64,000 nt of DNA from Marinobacter sediminum (GTDB lineage: Bacteria; Pseudomonadota; Gammaproteobacteria; Pseudomonadales; Oleiphilaceae): NCBI RefSeq assembly GCF_023657445.1, contig NZ_JAGTWY010000001.1, positions 2,480,001-2,544,000 on the forward strand, read 5' to 3'. Positions 46,489-55,802 of this stretch are shown one piece after another; the stretch's first letter is position 1; every line of letters starts with the position of its first letter. Under the pieces are notes generated by a model. It worked only from the letters and a program-made list of their open reading frames with translations, was not told the origin of the DNA and searched no databases. The position numbers were made by a program, and so were the translations under genes.

Positions 46489-46517
46489 TTGACTCAAAAC
46501 ATCGAAACCGGTTTAAT
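46489..46517 (+). promoter_or_regulatory. tRNA-Phe promoter
   Basis: -35 TTGACT (46489-46494), 17-base spacer, -10 TTTAAT (46512-46517), followed by a GC-rich GCGCCCC discriminator typical of stringently controlled stable-RNA promoters. The tRNA begins about 32 bases later. Confidence 0.75.
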
Positions 46518-46548
46518 AGCGCCCCGTTGCACAGCAGTAGCGCAACAC

Positions 46549-46624
46549 GCCCGGATAGCTCAGTTGGTAGAGCAACGGATTGAAAATCCGTGTGTCGGTG
46601 GTTCGATTCCGCCTCCGGGCACCA
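46549..46624 (+). tRNA. tRNA-Phe (anticodon GAA), CCA encoded
   Basis: A 76-base cloverleaf. The acceptor arms GCCCGGA/TCCGGGC pair fully, the D-arm has GCTCAGTTGGTAGAGC, the anticodon loop TTGAAAA carries GAA between CGGAT and ATCCG arms, and the T-arm has GGTTCGATTCC. ACCA is encoded at the 3' end. A terminator follows at 46631. Confidence 0.98.
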
Positions 46625-46630
46625 AGTATT

Positions 46631-46668
46631 CAACAACAAAGCCCGCCTTGTGCGGGCTTTGTTGTTTC
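46631..46668 (+). terminator. Terminator after tRNA-Phe
   Basis: The stem AACAAAGCCCGC / GCGGGCTTTGTT, with loop CTTGT and a T-rich tail, starts seven bases after the tRNA. Confidence 0.9.
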
Positions 46669-46740
46669 TGGCCGATGCCTTTGCGACGTCACCGTCGCGC
46701 CCATCTTTTTTGATCAATCCTTAATATTCACTGACACTGC

Positions 46741-48042
46741 CTAATTCGCGGGCTGCACCCTGCCCCGGCATTCCCCAAACCCAATAGTCGGATAACCGTC
46801 ACGCCGACAGCGCGCCCGCAAGATGACTTCATCGCCATCCTCCAGAAAAGTGCGCTGCTCGCCGCTGGTCAGCGTGAGCGGCTGTTTGCCCCCGTTCGTG
46901 CTTTCCAGCAGGCTACCGACTGCATCAGGGTCCTGACCGGACAGGGTCCCGGAACCGAACAGGTCGCCGGGTTGCAGCTTGCAGCCACCGACGCTGTGAT
47001 GCGCGACCATCTGGGCCACGGTCCAGTACATATTCAGCGTATTGCTCAACGCCAGCCGCTGAGGTGCCAGGCCCTGTTCGCGCATGGCTTCACTGAGCAG
47101 CAACACCTCGAGTTCAACATCGAAGGCACCACTTGCCTGGTCGGCATCATCAAGCAGGTAAGGCAGTGGCTGTGGATCACCGTCCGGTCGCGCCGGCTGC
47201 GGTTTGCGGAACGGCTCCAGCGCTTCTGGCGTGATCACCCAAGGGGATACGCTGCTGGCAAAGTTCTTTGCCAGGAAGGGGCCGAGAGGCTGGTATTCCC
47301 AGGCCTGGACGTCACGGGCCGACCAGTCGTTCAGCAGGCAGAAACCAGCTACATGGTTGCTGGCCTCACCAATAGCGATAGGCTCGCCCATGTTATTGCC
47401 CGGCCCAAGCCAGATGCCCAGCTCCAGCTCGTAATCCAGCCGTTTACTGGGGCCGAAGCTGGGCGTCTCCTGACCTGCTGGCAGGGTCTGGCCGTGGGGT
47501 CTGCGCACGGATGTACCGGAGATGCAGATGGTCGAGGAGCGGCCGTGGTAACCAATGGGCACGTGCTTGTAGTTGGGTAGCAATGGATTGTCAGGACGGA
47601 ACAATTTGCCGACGTTCTGGGCGTGATGAATGCCAACGTAGAAGTCGGTGTAGTCACCGACGCGTGCCGGCAGGTGCAATTCACAGCGACTCATCGGCAC
47701 CAGCAACTCCTCGCCGAGTGCCTGCATGGTCGCTTGCTGCTCGCTGTGTTCATCCAGCAATTGCACCAGCGCTGTTCGCAAGGCTTTGCGGCCAGAGGCG
47801 CCAAGCGCGAAAAACTCGTTTAACTGCTCCCGGCTGGCGGCTTTCGCCGCGACGGCGGCGTCACCGACGAACAACCCCGCGTCCAGTGCGGCTTGCAGAT
47901 CGAGAATCTGGTCACCGATGGCGACGCCGCCCCGTGGCTTTTGACCGGGACGACTGAAAATGCCCAGCGGCAGGTTCTGGATCGGGAAGTCGGGATGGTC
48001 GTTGGCAGAACCAACCCAGCTCTTGTGCGGCTGCGCTGTCAT
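46741..48042 (-). CDS. fahA: Fumarylacetoacetase
   Basis: A 433-aa hydrolase, the last step of tyrosine/homogentisate catabolism, giving fumarate and acetoacetate. Metal and substrate motifs: VGDYTDFYVGIHHAQNVGKLFRPDN, PSKRLDYELELGIWLGPGN, FCLLNDWSARDVQAWEYQPLGPFLAKNF and the C-terminal GSGTLSGQDPDAVGSLLE. It starts three bases after the hmgA stop in an operon. Confidence 0.97.
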   Translation of the reverse strand: MTAQPHKSWVGSANDHPDFPIQNLPLGIFSRPGQKPRGGVAIGDQILDLQAALDAGLFVGDAAVAAKAASREQLNEFFALGASGRKALRTALVQLLDEHSEQQATMQALGEELLVPMSRCELHLPARVGDYTDFYVGIHHAQNVGKLFRPDNPLLPNYKHVPIGYHGRSSTICISGTSVRRPHGQTLPAGQETPSFGPSKRLDYELELGIWLGPGNNMGEPIAIGEASNHVAGFCLLNDWSARDVQAWEYQPLGPFLAKNFASSVSPWVITPEALEPFRKPQPARPDGDPQPLPYLLDDADQASGAFDVELEVLLLSEAMREQGLAPQRLALSNTLNMYWTVAQMVAHHSVGGCKLQPGDLFGSGTLSGQDPDAVGSLLESTNGGKQPLTLTSGEQRTFLEDGDEVILRARCRRDGYPTIGFGECRGRVQPAN

Positions 48043-48045
48043 TGT

Positions 48046-49350
48046 TCAGGGACTCCCCTGGTCGAACGTTTTGCTCATTCCCGACCAGCAGTCGTCGTAG
48101 TCCCGCTGTCGTTGCGGGCAGTCGAGCGCATGACGGCTGGCGCGCAAGACGCTGCCAGTTTCGAACATAAACGCCATGGTGTGATCAATCTTCTGTGGCG
48201 CCAGGTCGGCGGCGATAGCCTGTTCGGTGGTGGCGTTGTCCGGGCCGTGGGCGCTCATGCAGTTGTGCAGGGACACGCCACCGGGAACAAAGCCCTCGGC
48301 TTTGGCGTCGTACGCGCCCTTGATCAAGCCCATCAACTCGCTCATCCGGTTGCGGTGAAACCAGGGTGGCCGGAAGGTGTTCTCCGCCACCATCCAGCGC
48401 GGCGGAAAGATCACGAAATCGACATTGGCCTGACCAAGAACCGCACCGGGCGATGTCAGCACCGTGAAGATGGAGGGGTCCGGGTGGTCAAAGCTGACCG
48501 TGCCGAGGGTGTTGAATCGGCGCAGATCGTACTTGTACGGTACGTTATTGCCGTGCCACGCAACGACATCAAAGGGTGAGTGATCGAGATCCGTGGCCCA
48601 CAGTTCGCCGAGAAACTTCTGCACCAGAACCTCGGGTTGGTCACTGTTTTCGTAGTAGGCGACCGGCGTCAGGAAATCCCGCGGGTTGGCCAGCCCGTTG
48701 CTGCCAATCGGGCCTAAATCGGGCAACCGCAAGGCGCAGCCGTGGTTCTCACAGATGTAGCCGCTGGCACTGGCGTCAAGCAACTCGATGCGGAACTTGA
48801 GACCACGGGGCAGCACCGCGATTTCCTCCGGTTCGATGGCCAGCACGCCGAGCTCGGTAATGATTTTCAAACGGCCCTGTTGCGGCACGATCAGCCATTC
48901 GCCGTCGGCATTGAAAAACGACCGTGTCATGGATGCATTGGCGTGATACAGGTGCACGCTGACACCGTCGGCCTGCTCGGCGGGCGATGTCGCCGCGAGC
49001 GTGGTCAGTCCAGCCAGGAAGTCGGTGGGTTCGGATGGGACCTCAAAGGGATTCCAACGCAGGCGGTTGGGGTTGATCGGCCCCAGTTCCTGGCCGATGA
49101 TCTGTTGGGTCAGCCGATGGTATTCGGGGTGGGTAGAGGAAGGCTTGATGCGGTACATCCACGTTCGGCGGCCTTCGGCCCGGGGTACCGTAAACGCCGT
49201 GCCCGAGAGCAATTCCGTGTACAGGCCATAAGGGACTTTCTGCGGTGAGTTCTGCCCGACCGGCAACGCGTCAGGCAAGGCTTCCGTACTGAACTCATTG
49301 CCGAAACCGGATTGGTAGATAAGGGCATCGGACGAAGATTGTGATCCCAT
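48046..49350 (-). CDS. hmgA: Homogentisate 1,2-dioxygenase
   Basis: A 434-aa Fe(II) ring-cleavage dioxygenase making maleylacetoacetate. Marks: [29 protein letters not shown]-like pocket [16 protein letters not shown], the iron ligands in [20 protein letters not shown] (His, Glu) and [18 protein letters not shown] (His). ATG 49350 has AGAGG five bases upstream; a GTG six bases earlier is less likely. A possible promoter with TTGACC lies about 70-90 bases upstream. Confidence 0.97.
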   Translation of the reverse strand: MGSQSSSDALIYQSGFGNEFSTEALPDALPVGQNSPQKVPYGLYTELLSGTAFTVPRAEGRRTWMYRIKPSSTHPEYHRLTQQIIGQELGPINPNRLRWNPFEVPSEPTDFLAGLTTLAATSPAEQADGVSVHLYHANASMTRSFFNADGEWLIVPQQGRLKIITELGVLAIEPEEIAVLPRGLKFRIELLDASASGYICENHGCALRLPDLGPIGSNGLANPRDFLTPVAYYENSDQPEVLVQKFLGELWATDLDHSPFDVVAWHGNNVPYKYDLRRFNTLGTVSFDHPDPSIFTVLTSPGAVLGQANVDFVIFPPRWMVAENTFRPPWFHRNRMSELMGLIKGAYDAKAEGFVPGGVSLHNCMSAHGPDNATTEQAIAADLAPQKIDHTMAFMFETGSVLRASRHALDCPQRQRDYDDCWSGMSKTFDQGSP

Positions 49351-49466
49351 GTTCACCTCTATGCGCAGAGCGACTACGCAGATAGCAATTTAAGTTAAAC
49401 TAATTTGTGTTATGAAACGGGTCAAGTTGTATAACAGGCCTTCTCATAAGCTTGCCGGCGTCGACC

Positions 49467-50543
49467 CTAGGTCGTTTTCAGGACGCCACGGCGGACCTGA
49501 TCACGCTCGATCGATTCGAACAATGCCTTGAAGTTCCCCTCCCCGAAACCTTCGTCGCCTTTGCGCTGGATGAACTCAAAAAATACCGGCCCCATCAAGG
49601 CTTCCGAGAAAATCTGCAGCAGCAGGCGGCAATCGCCGTCTATGGAGCTGCCGTCCAGCAATATGCCACGGGCCTGCAGCTCGTCGACCGGCTCATTGTG
49701 TTCGGGCAGACGCTCATCAAGCATTTCGTAGTAGGTGCGCGGAGGTGGGGTCATAAACCGCATGCCCCGGGCTTTCAATTCATCCCAGGTGCTCAAAAGA
49801 TCATCAGTAAGGAAGGCCACATGCTGAATGCCTTCACCATTGAATTGCATGAGGAACTCTTCAATTTGTCCGGCGCCCTGTGAGGATTCCTCATTCAGCG
49901 GAATGCGGATCATGCCGTCGGGCGCGGCCATGGCCTTGGAGGTCAGGCCGGTGTATTCACCTTTAATATCGAAATACCGGAACTCACGGAAATTGAACAG
50001 CTTCTCGTAAAATTTCGCCCAGTGGGCCATACGTCCCCGGTACACGTTGTGGGTCAGGTGATCGATCACTTTCAGGCCGGTGCCCCTGGGATTGCGATCG
50101 ACGCCTTCAATGAACGTGAAGTCGATATCGTAGATTGAGGAGCCCTCACCGAAGCGGTCAACCAGGTACAGTGGCGCCCCACCGATGCCCTTGATCGCCG
50201 GCAGCCGCAACTCCATCGGCCCGGTGGGGATGTCCATCGGCTGGGCTCCCAGTTCCAGTGCGCGGGCATAAGCGGCTTGGGCGTTTTTGACCCGGAAGGC
50301 CATGCCGCATGCCGAGGGCCCGTGCTCCGCGGCATAGAAGGACGCCACGCTCTTGGGTTCGCTGTTGAGGACCAGGTTGATCTCACCCTGACGATAAAGC
50401 GAGACGTTCTTGGAACGATGATTGGCCACCTTGGTGAACCCCATCATCTCAAAGAGAGGCTCCAGGGTATTCGGGGTCGGTGACGCGAACTCGATGAATT
50501 CAAAGCCCATCAGGCCCATAGGGTTATCGAACAGATCAGCCAT
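49467..50543 (-). CDS. hppD: 4-hydroxyphenylpyruvate dioxygenase
   Basis: A 358-aa Fe(II) enzyme of the vicinal oxygen chelate fold that converts 4-hydroxyphenylpyruvate to homogentisate. The C-terminal domain holds the iron ligands: [14 protein letters not shown] (His), [14 protein letters not shown] (His) and [29 protein letters not shown] (Glu). The N-terminal half begins [23 protein letters not shown] precedes ATG 50543. It is placed upstream of hmgA-fahA with a 116-base gap, so it probably has a separate promoter as well. Confidence 0.97.
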   Translation of the reverse strand: MADLFDNPMGLMGFEFIEFASPTPNTLEPLFEMMGFTKVANHRSKNVSLYRQGEINLVLNSEPKSVASFYAAEHGPSACGMAFRVKNAQAAYARALELGAQPMDIPTGPMELRLPAIKGIGGAPLYLVDRFGEGSSIYDIDFTFIEGVDRNPRGTGLKVIDHLTHNVYRGRMAHWAKFYEKLFNFREFRYFDIKGEYTGLTSKAMAAPDGMIRIPLNEESSQGAGQIEEFLMQFNGEGIQHVAFLTDDLLSTWDELKARGMRFMTPPPRTYYEMLDERLPEHNEPVDELQARGILLDGSSIDGDCRLLLQIFSEALMGPVFFEFIQRKGDEGFGEGNFKALFESIERDQVRRGVLKTT

Positions 50544-50697
50544 TGCTTGGCTCCTTTAACAGGAAGGATGGAAAGCGCATAAACGAGTGAACGATTTCCA
50601 TGGTGGCGCGCAGGAGACGCCGCGTACACTCCGAGCCAGGAAGTAGCCGATGATCAGTTTAAAACCTAGGGTTCTCATATCGAATTTCTTCATTCGT

Positions 50698-51330
50698 TCA
50701 AGCGGGTTTGTCCGCTTGAGCATCGGGGTGCGCACGCCGGAATGCCGGATGCTCAAGAGCCAGGCGTTCAACCCTCGCTATTCTCGGGTAGCGGTTGAGG
50801 TCAATTGCGAAGCGCCGCGCCGCATAGACCTGTGGCAACAGATACACATCCGCCAGCCCGGGCGTGCCAAAACAAAAGTCCTGGTCATCAATGAGCGCCT
50901 CGACAGCATCGAAGCCGAGACCGATCCAGTGCCCAATCCAATTATTGACCTCTGCCTCGGAGAGTTGCAACTGGCGCAACCGGTTCAGCACCGACACATT
51001 GTGCAACGGGTGAATGTCACACCCGATCAGCGCCGCCACGCCACGCTGCCTGGCACGTTCCAGAGGGCCCTCCGGTAACAGAGGTATCTGCGGATAGCAC
51101 TCCTCCAGATACTCAATGATAGCCAGCGACTGAATCAACACCTGATCGTCTTCCACTCGCAGTGCCGGTACCCGTCCTTGTGGATTGAGGGCCTGGTATG
51201 CAGGCTTGAGGTGCTCGCCGCCATCACCAGTCAGATTGACAGGTATGGAGCTGTAATCAAGCCCTTTCAACTCCAGCGCAATGCGTACGCGATAAGAAGA
51301 AGTGGAACGATAGTATGTGTAGAGATCCAT
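50698..51330 (-). CDS. maiA: Maleylacetoacetate isomerase
   Basis: A 210-aa zeta-class glutathione transferase that isomerises maleylacetoacetate to fumarylacetoacetate. The glutathione-site motif is YYRSTSSYRVRIALELKGLDY, the SSCxWRVR-type loop in an STSSYRVR form. Also GRVPALRVEDDQVLIQSLAIIEYLEE and a helical C-terminal domain. It completes the homogentisate pathway with hppD, hmgA and fahA, all on the minus strand. Confidence 0.95.
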   Translation of the reverse strand: MDLYTYYRSTSSYRVRIALELKGLDYSSIPVNLTGDGGEHLKPAYQALNPQGRVPALRVEDDQVLIQSLAIIEYLEECYPQIPLLPEGPLERARQRGVAALIGCDIHPLHNVSVLNRLRQLQLSEAEVNNWIGHWIGLGFDAVEALIDDQDFCFGTPGLADVYLLPQVYAARRFAIDLNRYPRIARVERLALEHPAFRRAHPDAQADKPA

Positions 51331-51791
51331 CGTGCCTACCAGGTTTCAGGATAGCGTCTTTGCACCGACTGGATGCAGAGAATTTATTTTTGGTGTTTTT
51401 ACGATAAATGTAATTTGGATCCGCATTAGGTGTGTGTCAAGTGGCTGCGGTCTCGTGGAAAGCGGCAGGGCCAACACAAATAAAGAACCGTTTTCATACT
51501 ACTTACGTTTCGGCTCCGGTTGCTAATTCGGCCTTGTCTCCCCGGGCGGATCTCAAATGGTCGAAGACTAATTCGCAAGACTTCTCTGATTTCGAGTACG
51601 GGGTGCGCTCAAAAGACTACACTGAAAGTATAACGTTCGATCAAGCACATGATTTTTCAAAAAGTTTACTGCGTGCAAAAAATAGTCATTTCTTGACCAT
51701 AATTCGAGTTTAACTTAGCTTTTAAAATTAAAGCGCTTGCGTTCTCACTAAAACGAAGTCCGAAGTCTCGCAGACCCTTAACGGAGTTGTT
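51331..51791. other. AT-rich intergenic region upstream of the P450 gene
   Basis: About 460 bases separate divergent maiA and the P450. The stretch is poorer in G+C than its surroundings, especially around 51650-51750. A frame at 51432-51713 lacks a ribosome-binding site and looks random. I see no clear operator or RNA; promoters for both genes must lie here. Confidence 0.6.
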
Positions 51792-54128
51792 ATGGCGGAC
51801 CACCCCTCCTCAAGCTCCTCTCACCCGACCGGGCAGTGCCCGATGGGGGGCTTCATGACGGCGCCAAATGGGTGTCCGGTCTCGCCTGAAGCGGCAGATT
51901 TCGACCCCTTCGAGAGCGCCTACCAGCTCGATCCTCCGGAAGCCCTTCGCTGGTCACGGGACCAGGAACCTGTGTTCTACAGCCCGAAACTGGGGTATTG
52001 GGTGGTGAGTCGCTATGCGGATGTAAAAGAGATATTCCGCGACAACCAGGTGTTCTCGCCGTCCATCGCGCTGGAAAAAATCACACCGGTATCACAAGAG
52101 GCTCAGGACACGCTCAAGGGCTACGATTACGCAATGAACCGGACGCTGGTCAATGAGGATGAACCGGCCCACATGGAGCGTCGGCGTGCGCTTATGGAAT
52201 CGTTCACACTCGATGAACTAAAGCACCACGAGCCGATGCTCCAACGCCTGACACGGGAATATCTGGACCGGATTATCGATAAAGGGGAAGCCGATCTCGT
52301 CGACGAGATGCTGTGGGAAATCCCTTTGACGGTTGCTCTGCATTTTTTGGGCATTCCCGAAGAAGACATGGACACCTTGCGCGAGTACTCCATCGCCCAT
52401 ACCGTAAACACGTGGGGCCGTCCGTCAAAAGAAGAGCAGGTCGCAGTCGCGGAAGCGGTCGGAAAATTTTGGCAGTATGCCGGTGAGGTACTGGAGAAAA
52501 TGCGCCAGGACCCGTCAGGGCATGGATGGATGAAATACGCCATCCGGAGGCAGAAGGAACTGCCTGACGTCGTTACTGACTCCTATCTTCATTCCATGAT
52601 GATGGCTGGCATTGTTGCTGCCCATGAAACGACAGCCCACGCCTCGGCCAACATGTTCCGGCTGCTTCTGGAAAACCGCGAAGTATGGGACGACATTTGT
52701 GACAACCCTGCCCTGATCCCCAATGCGGTGGAAGAATGCCTGCGCCATTCGGGCTCGGTTGCAGCCTGGCGGCGAATCGCCACTGCCGATACCCGCATTG
52801 GCGATACAGAGATCCCGAAAGGCTCCAAGTTGCTGATCATCAGCGCATCAGCTAACCACGACGAACGCCACTTCGAGAATCCCGACGACCTGGACATCTA
52901 TCGGGACAACACCACAGACCACCTGACGTTTGGCTATGGCGCCCACCAATGCATGGGCAAGAATCTGGCGCGGATGGAAATGCGAATTTTCCTCGAGGCA
53001 TTCACCCGTCGCCTGCCGCAACTCGAACTGGTCCCGGATCAGACCTTCACATTCGTGCCCAATACCTCGTTCCGTGGCCCGGAACATCTATGGGTTCGCT
53101 GGGATCCACGCCAGAACCCCGAGCGGCGCGATCCGGAGATACTCGAGCGCGTCCGCACATTCACCATTGGTGCACCGACACCACACGATGCGGCACGTCC
53201 GGTCCGGGTAGCCGATGTGGCAGTCGAGGCCGAGGGCGTGGTCCGGATAGTGCTGGAAGATCCGCGCGGCCGCATGCTGCCGCAATGGAGTCCGGGCGCT
53301 CATATCGATGTCGTTGTCGGTGATTTTGCGCGTAAATATTCTTTGTGTGGTGATCCTGAAGACCCTTACCGTTTGCAGATTGCAGTTCTGAAGGAGGACG
53401 CCGGACGCGGGGGTTCCGCCTTCATCCACGAAACTGTGAAAGCAGGCTCGCTGATTAAAATTCGAGGCCTGAAGAATCACTTTCGCCTGGATGAAACGGC
53501 AGACTCCTATCTACTGATTGCCGGTGGCATCGGCATCACGCCGATCATTGCGATGGCCGACCGCCTCAAGCACTTAGGCAAAGACTACGTTATCCATTAC
53601 TGCGGCCGGGGCCGGGAAACCATGGCATTTCTGAGCCGCCTGGAACGTGACCACGGTGACCGGTTACACCTCTACCCTGCCGACGAGAATCGACGGCTAT
53701 CACTATCCACCGTTGTTGCTGAAGGTAGCGCAGCGCAGATCTACGCTTGTGGGCCGGAGCGGTTACTGGACGCACTCGAAGACGTTACATCCGACCACCC
53801 GGAGACACTTCACATCGAACACTTTACCGCCACCGGCGCGGTTCTGGACCCTGCCCGGGAAATCGGTTTCGACGTGGTGCTGACAGATTCCGAACTGACG
53901 GTTCACGTCGCTCCGGATCAAACGGTACTTCAGGCCCTGCGGGCGGTAGGTGCCGATATTCCCAGTGACTGCGAAGAAGGACTCTGTGGCACCTGTGAGG
54001 TGGCGGTGGTCGAAGGCGACATTGATCATCGGGACAAGGTATTGACCGGTTCGGAACGGGCACAGAACCGTCGAATGATGACGTGTTGTTCCCGAGCCCG
54101 CGAAGGGAAGATTTTCCTGGCTATCTGA
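51792..54128 (+). CDS. Self-sufficient cytochrome P450 (CYP116B-like P450-reductase-ferredoxin fusion)
   Basis: A 778-aa fusion. The P450 domain (about 35-450) has the I-helix VAAHETTAH (near 276-283), ExxR at Glu315-Arg318 and the heme loop FGYGAHQCMGK with Cys387 as iron ligand. A phthalate-dioxygenase-reductase-like part follows (about 465-690): FMN motif RKYSLCGDP and NADH motif IAGGIGITPIIAMADRL. The C-terminal plant-type [2Fe-2S] ferredoxin holds CEEGLCGTCEV and, further on, TCCSRA. One chain thus carries electrons from NAD(P)H to heme. CYP116B enzymes hydroxylate or O-demethylate aromatics and other small molecules; the substrate here is unknown. TRAP genes follow on the same strand. 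Confidence 0.95.
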   Translation: MADHPSSSSSHPTGQCPMGGFMTAPNGCPVSPEAADFDPFESAYQLDPPEALRWSRDQEPVFYSPKLGYWVVSRYADVKEIFRDNQVFSPSIALEKITPVSQEAQDTLKGYDYAMNRTLVNEDEPAHMERRRALMESFTLDELKHHEPMLQRLTREYLDRIIDKGEADLVDEMLWEIPLTVALHFLGIPEEDMDTLREYSIAHTVNTWGRPSKEEQVAVAEAVGKFWQYAGEVLEKMRQDPSGHGWMKYAIRRQKELPDVVTDSYLHSMMMAGIVAAHETTAHASANMFRLLLENREVWDDICDNPALIPNAVEECLRHSGSVAAWRRIATADTRIGDTEIPKGSKLLIISASANHDERHFENPDDLDIYRDNTTDHLTFGYGAHQCMGKNLARMEMRIFLEAFTRRLPQLELVPDQTFTFVPNTSFRGPEHLWVRWDPRQNPERRDPEILERVRTFTIGAPTPHDAARPVRVADVAVEAEGVVRIVLEDPRGRMLPQWSPGAHIDVVVGDFARKYSLCGDPEDPYRLQIAVLKEDAGRGGSAFIHETVKAGSLIKIRGLKNHFRLDETADSYLLIAGGIGITPIIAMADRLKHLGKDYVIHYCGRGRETMAFLSRLERDHGDRLHLYPADENRRLSLSTVVAEGSAAQIYACGPERLLDALEDVTSDHPETLHIEHFTATGAVLDPAREIGFDVVLTDSELTVHVAPDQTVLQALRAVGADIPSDCEEGLCGTCEVAVVEGDIDHRDKVLTGSERAQNRRMMTCCSRAREGKIFLAI

Positions 54129-54238
54129 CAAGCAGAAACACTCAAGTGTCCAGGGCGCTGCTCCTGTCGGGACATTCGGAAAACAGGTAAACAAACCAAA
54201 AACAACATTGTCGAGCAGAACAATAAGGAGAATAACTC

Positions 54239-55255
54239 GTGAAAAATGTACTCAAACTCTCAGCCCTTGCCAGTATCTCATTGCTGTTGGCGGCCCCGTC
54301 ATCGGCGGAGACCACCCTTAAACTTAGCCACTTTCTGCCGTCCGTACACGGTATCCATACGGATTTTATCGTGCCCTGGACGAAGCAGGTTACCCAGTGT
54401 ACCGGTGGAGAAGTACAGTTTGAGATCTACCCGGGCGGCACCCAGCTCGGCAACGTCGCCAAACAGCAGGAACAGGTGCTCGCGGGCGTTGTTGATATTA
54501 CCCACGGGCTGCATGGCATTCCACGCGGTCGATTCCCGCGCACATCCTTAATAGAACTGCCCTTTCTGACCCGCGATGCCGGTGATGCCAGCGAAACGTT
54601 ATGGGAGCTTTATCCGGAGTACCTGGCTCCGGAATATCAGGGCCTCAAGGTACTCGCGCTCCACGCGCACAATGGCGGCCTTATTCACACCTCTGAAAAG
54701 CAAGTGGAAACGATGGAAGATGTGGCAGGGCTTCGTCTGCGAACCCCCAGTCCGGCCATTTCCGCCGCGCTGACGGCCTTGGGTGCAACGCCCCAGGGGC
54801 TGCCTCCCGGTGCGGTCTACGAGAATATTCAAAAGCATGTTATTGATGGCACGGTCTTTCCCTGGGACCCGGTGAAATCCTTCGGCCTGAACGAAGTGCT
54901 GAATTACCACCTGGATGCCGGCTTCTATACGGTGCCGTTCTTCTTTGTCATGAACCAGCGTAAATTCGATTCGTTGCCCGAAAATGTTCAGACCTGCATC
55001 GACGATGCCTCGGGCGCTTCGTTGGTTGCGAAGTTTGGTGACTGGTGGGACAAGTGGGATGCTGCTGGCCGCAAGGAAGCCGTGGAAGCGAATCACGTCA
55101 TCACTGAACTGACCGACGCTGAGCGCAAGCGTTGGCGCGAGACGTTGCAACCAACCACTGATGCCTACATCGAACAGACCGCTGAGCAGGGCGTCGACAA
55201 TGCTCGTGAAATCTATGAGCGCATAGTTGAATTGCTCGCCGAGAAACGACAATAA
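54239..55255 (+). CDS. dctP: TRAP transporter solute-binding protein DctP
   Basis: A 338-aa periplasmic protein with a signal peptide ending near APSSAE and the DctP/TeaA fold: LKLSHFLPSVHGIHTDFIVPWTKQV and GGEVQFEIYPGGTQLGN. The conserved Arg of the substrate pocket lies in VAGLRLRTPSPAISAALTALGATPQGLPPGAVYENIQKHVIDG. It probably binds an organic acid. The GTG start follows AAGGAG by nine bases. It is 110 bases after the P450 stop, with dctQ and dctM downstream. Confidence 0.93.
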   Translation: MKNVLKLSALASISLLLAAPSSAETTLKLSHFLPSVHGIHTDFIVPWTKQVTQCTGGEVQFEIYPGGTQLGNVAKQQEQVLAGVVDITHGLHGIPRGRFPRTSLIELPFLTRDAGDASETLWELYPEYLAPEYQGLKVLALHAHNGGLIHTSEKQVETMEDVAGLRLRTPSPAISAALTALGATPQGLPPGAVYENIQKHVIDGTVFPWDPVKSFGLNEVLNYHLDAGFYTVPFFFVMNQRKFDSLPENVQTCIDDASGASLVAKFGDWWDKWDAAGRKEAVEANHVITELTDAERKRWRETLQPTTDAYIEQTAEQGVDNAREIYERIVELLAEKRQ

Positions 55256-55316
55256 GACCACCCTGACGGTTGACACATTCGCTGGAGTGCACAACCCGGA
55301 CGTTGGCGATAGCCCT

Positions 55317-55802
55317 ATGAAACATGTACTCCAGGCACTGCGCGCGCTGATCACCGTATCGGCGGCAACTGGCGTGGCGGCTTATGCCGCCGCTGCCCTG
55401 TTCACTGTGGGAGACGTCATCGGGCGCCAAATTGGCATGCCAATTCCCGGCGTGATTGATCTCGTCCAGTTATGCGTTCTGGGGGGTGCCTGGCTTGTTA
55501 TCCCCTACGCCTTTTTAACGGGCGCTCACGTTGGCGTTGACCTTTTGGTCGACTCCTTCCCGCGAGCGTTCAAAACGCTGCTCCGGACTGTGGCAGGACT
55601 TGCCGCGATCGCGGTGCTGGCAATGATGTTTAATTATTGCTACGACACCTTCCAACTAAAACTGATGTTCGGTGACCGCTCCCAGCAGTTGGGCATTCCT
55701 ATCTTCTACTTCTGGATTCCGCTGCTGTACGGCGTTGCACTGTCCGCCGTTGCCGCTGCGCTGGCCATCATTCCGACACCCCGGCAGGAGGCACCGGAAT
55801 GA
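55317..55802 (+). CDS. dctQ: TRAP transporter small permease DctQ
   Basis: A 161-aa protein with four transmembrane helices, the size and layout of DctQ. Characteristic is FTVGDVIGRQIGMPIPGVIDLVQLCVLGGAWLVIPYAFLTGAHVGVDLLVDSFPR. It pairs with DctM in the membrane. The ATG at 55317 has only a weak ribosome-binding site. Its stop overlaps the dctM start. Confidence 0.92.
   Translation: MKHVLQALRALITVSAATGVAAYAAAALFTVGDVIGRQIGMPIPGVIDLVQLCVLGGAWLVIPYAFLTGAHVGVDLLVDSFPRAFKTLLRTVAGLAAIAVLAMMFNYCYDTFQLKLMFGDRSQQLGIPIFYFWIPLLYGVALSAVAAALAIIPTPRQEAPE

Noticed and set aside
51432..51713. A 93-aa frame in the gap upstream of the P450
   Set aside because: No ribosome-binding site, odd composition and no recognisable motif; the sequence looks like non-coding AT-rich DNA.
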